Shown here piece after piece: positions 5,521 through 5,660 of a DNA stretch of 5,660 nucleotides; the stretch's first letter is position 1, and each line of letters opens with the position of its first letter. A program made the position numbers and the translations under genes. This stretch comes from Candidatus Odinarchaeota archaeon. Lineage in GTDB: Archaea > Asgardarchaeota > JAGGXT01. The notes below the pieces were generated by a model that had not been told where the DNA came from, made no database searches, and was given only the letters and a program-made list of their open reading frames with translations. Where the stretch lies: the NCBI GenBank assembly GCA_021162905.1, contig JAGGXT010000132.1, forward strand, positions 1 through 5,660, in the 5' to 3' direction.

Positions 5521-5564
5521 TGTTAGGGGGCAAATTTATTTTTTATGAAAAAATCCCCCTAACA
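5521..5564. repeat. Strong two-part inverted repeat (bulged hairpin)
   Basis: TGTTAGGGGG (5521-5530) pairs perfectly with CCCCCTAACA (5555-5564). Inside it, ATTTTTT (5538-5544) pairs perfectly with AAAAAAT (5548-5554) around the loop ATG (5545-5547). The only unpaired part is CAAATTT (5531-5537), a bulge on the 5' side. Seventeen base pairs in 44 bases is far beyond the background of this AT-rich window. It lies 19 bases after the regulator's stop. It is not a bacterial-type terminator, since no T run follows. It may be a transcript-end structure, an RNA processing signal, a small structured RNA, or a protein site. Confidence 0.75.
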
Positions 5565-5593
5565 CCTTTATGCAAAACACATATTTGTAGTTA

Positions 5594-5645
5594 AATAGGT
5601 TACAAAATTTTATATTCTAAAGCTAATGTTTTTATTAATAGGTTA
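5594..5645. repeat. Direct repeat AATAGGTTA, two copies 43 bp apart
   Basis: AATAGGTTA occurs at 5594-5602 and 5637-5645, and each is followed by ACA directly or after two bases (TTACA, TTATACA). The spacing is close to four helical turns. The pair could be a binding site upstream of a gene beyond the right edge, or chance similarity in AT-rich DNA. Confidence 0.25.
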
Positions 5646-5660
5646 TACATTAATAATGGG
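5629..5660 (+). promoter_or_regulatory. Possible promoter and start codon of a gene beyond the right edge
   Basis: TTTTTATT (5629-5636) lies about 24 bases before an ATG at 5656-5658, the distance expected for a leaderless archaeal message. Only five bases of the putative reading frame are inside the window, so no coding evidence is available. The region 5502-5660 otherwise holds the T-rich site, the bulged hairpin and the direct repeat, with no supported gene. Confidence 0.25.

Noticed and set aside
5521..5564. Classical intrinsic terminator
   Set aside because: The hairpin is strong but the bases after it (ACCTTTATGC on the plus strand) contain no T run, and the loop side carries the A/T stem instead.
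1..5660. CRISPR array, tRNA, rRNA or insertion sequence
   Set aside because: No regularly spaced identical repeats, cloverleaf with CCA-side stem, rRNA-like block or transposase motif was found on reading both strands.

Overview
The window looks like a piece of a thermophilic archaeal chromosome, most likely from the Thermoproteota (crenarchaeal side). The DNA is AT-rich by eye, Arg is mostly AGA/AGG and Ile often ATA, TATA-box-like elements precede gene starts, and Shine-Dalgarno (SD) sequences are clearest inside the operon. The product mix (archaeal-type winged-helix regulators, a Yip1-type membrane protein, an S-layer-like domain) also fits. No species is assigned.

Layout: the 3' part of a glmS gene lies beyond the left edge, and its first 428 codons fill 1-1286 on the minus strand. 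A 178-bp divergent promoter region (1287-1464) separates it from a plus-strand ArsR-type regulator fused to a C-terminal domain that resembles parts of archaeal S-layer proteins and ends in an Asp-rich, EF-hand-like loop. That gene converges on, and overlaps by 12 bp, a minus-strand CPBP-family intramembrane protease (2392-3081) with all its catalytic motifs. A 120-bp divergent promoter (3082-3201) then drives a tight three-gene plus-strand operon (3202-5501): a five-helix Yip1-family membrane protein, a single-pass surface protein with about nine spaced copies of a (D/N)MGS(I/V) beta-strand motif (DUF4097/toastrack-like), and a regulator with an ArsR-type N-terminal winged helix and further HTH-like segments. 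The last two genes overlap by ATGA. A strong imperfect hairpin (5521-5564) and a possible promoter for another gene close the window.

How the genes may work together (inference): Yip1-like protein, surface beta-repeat protein and regulator resemble in architecture bacterial envelope-stress modules in which a DUF4097-type sensor is encoded beside its own DNA-binding regulator. The divergently transcribed protease could act on the same membrane system, but only shared position supports that. GlmS supplies glucosamine-6-phosphate for UDP-GlcNAc, a precursor of surface glycans. It may be linked to the envelope theme or may simply be a housekeeping neighbour. No mobile element, CRISPR array, tRNA or rRNA was seen, and no gene-free stretch exceeds 300 bp.
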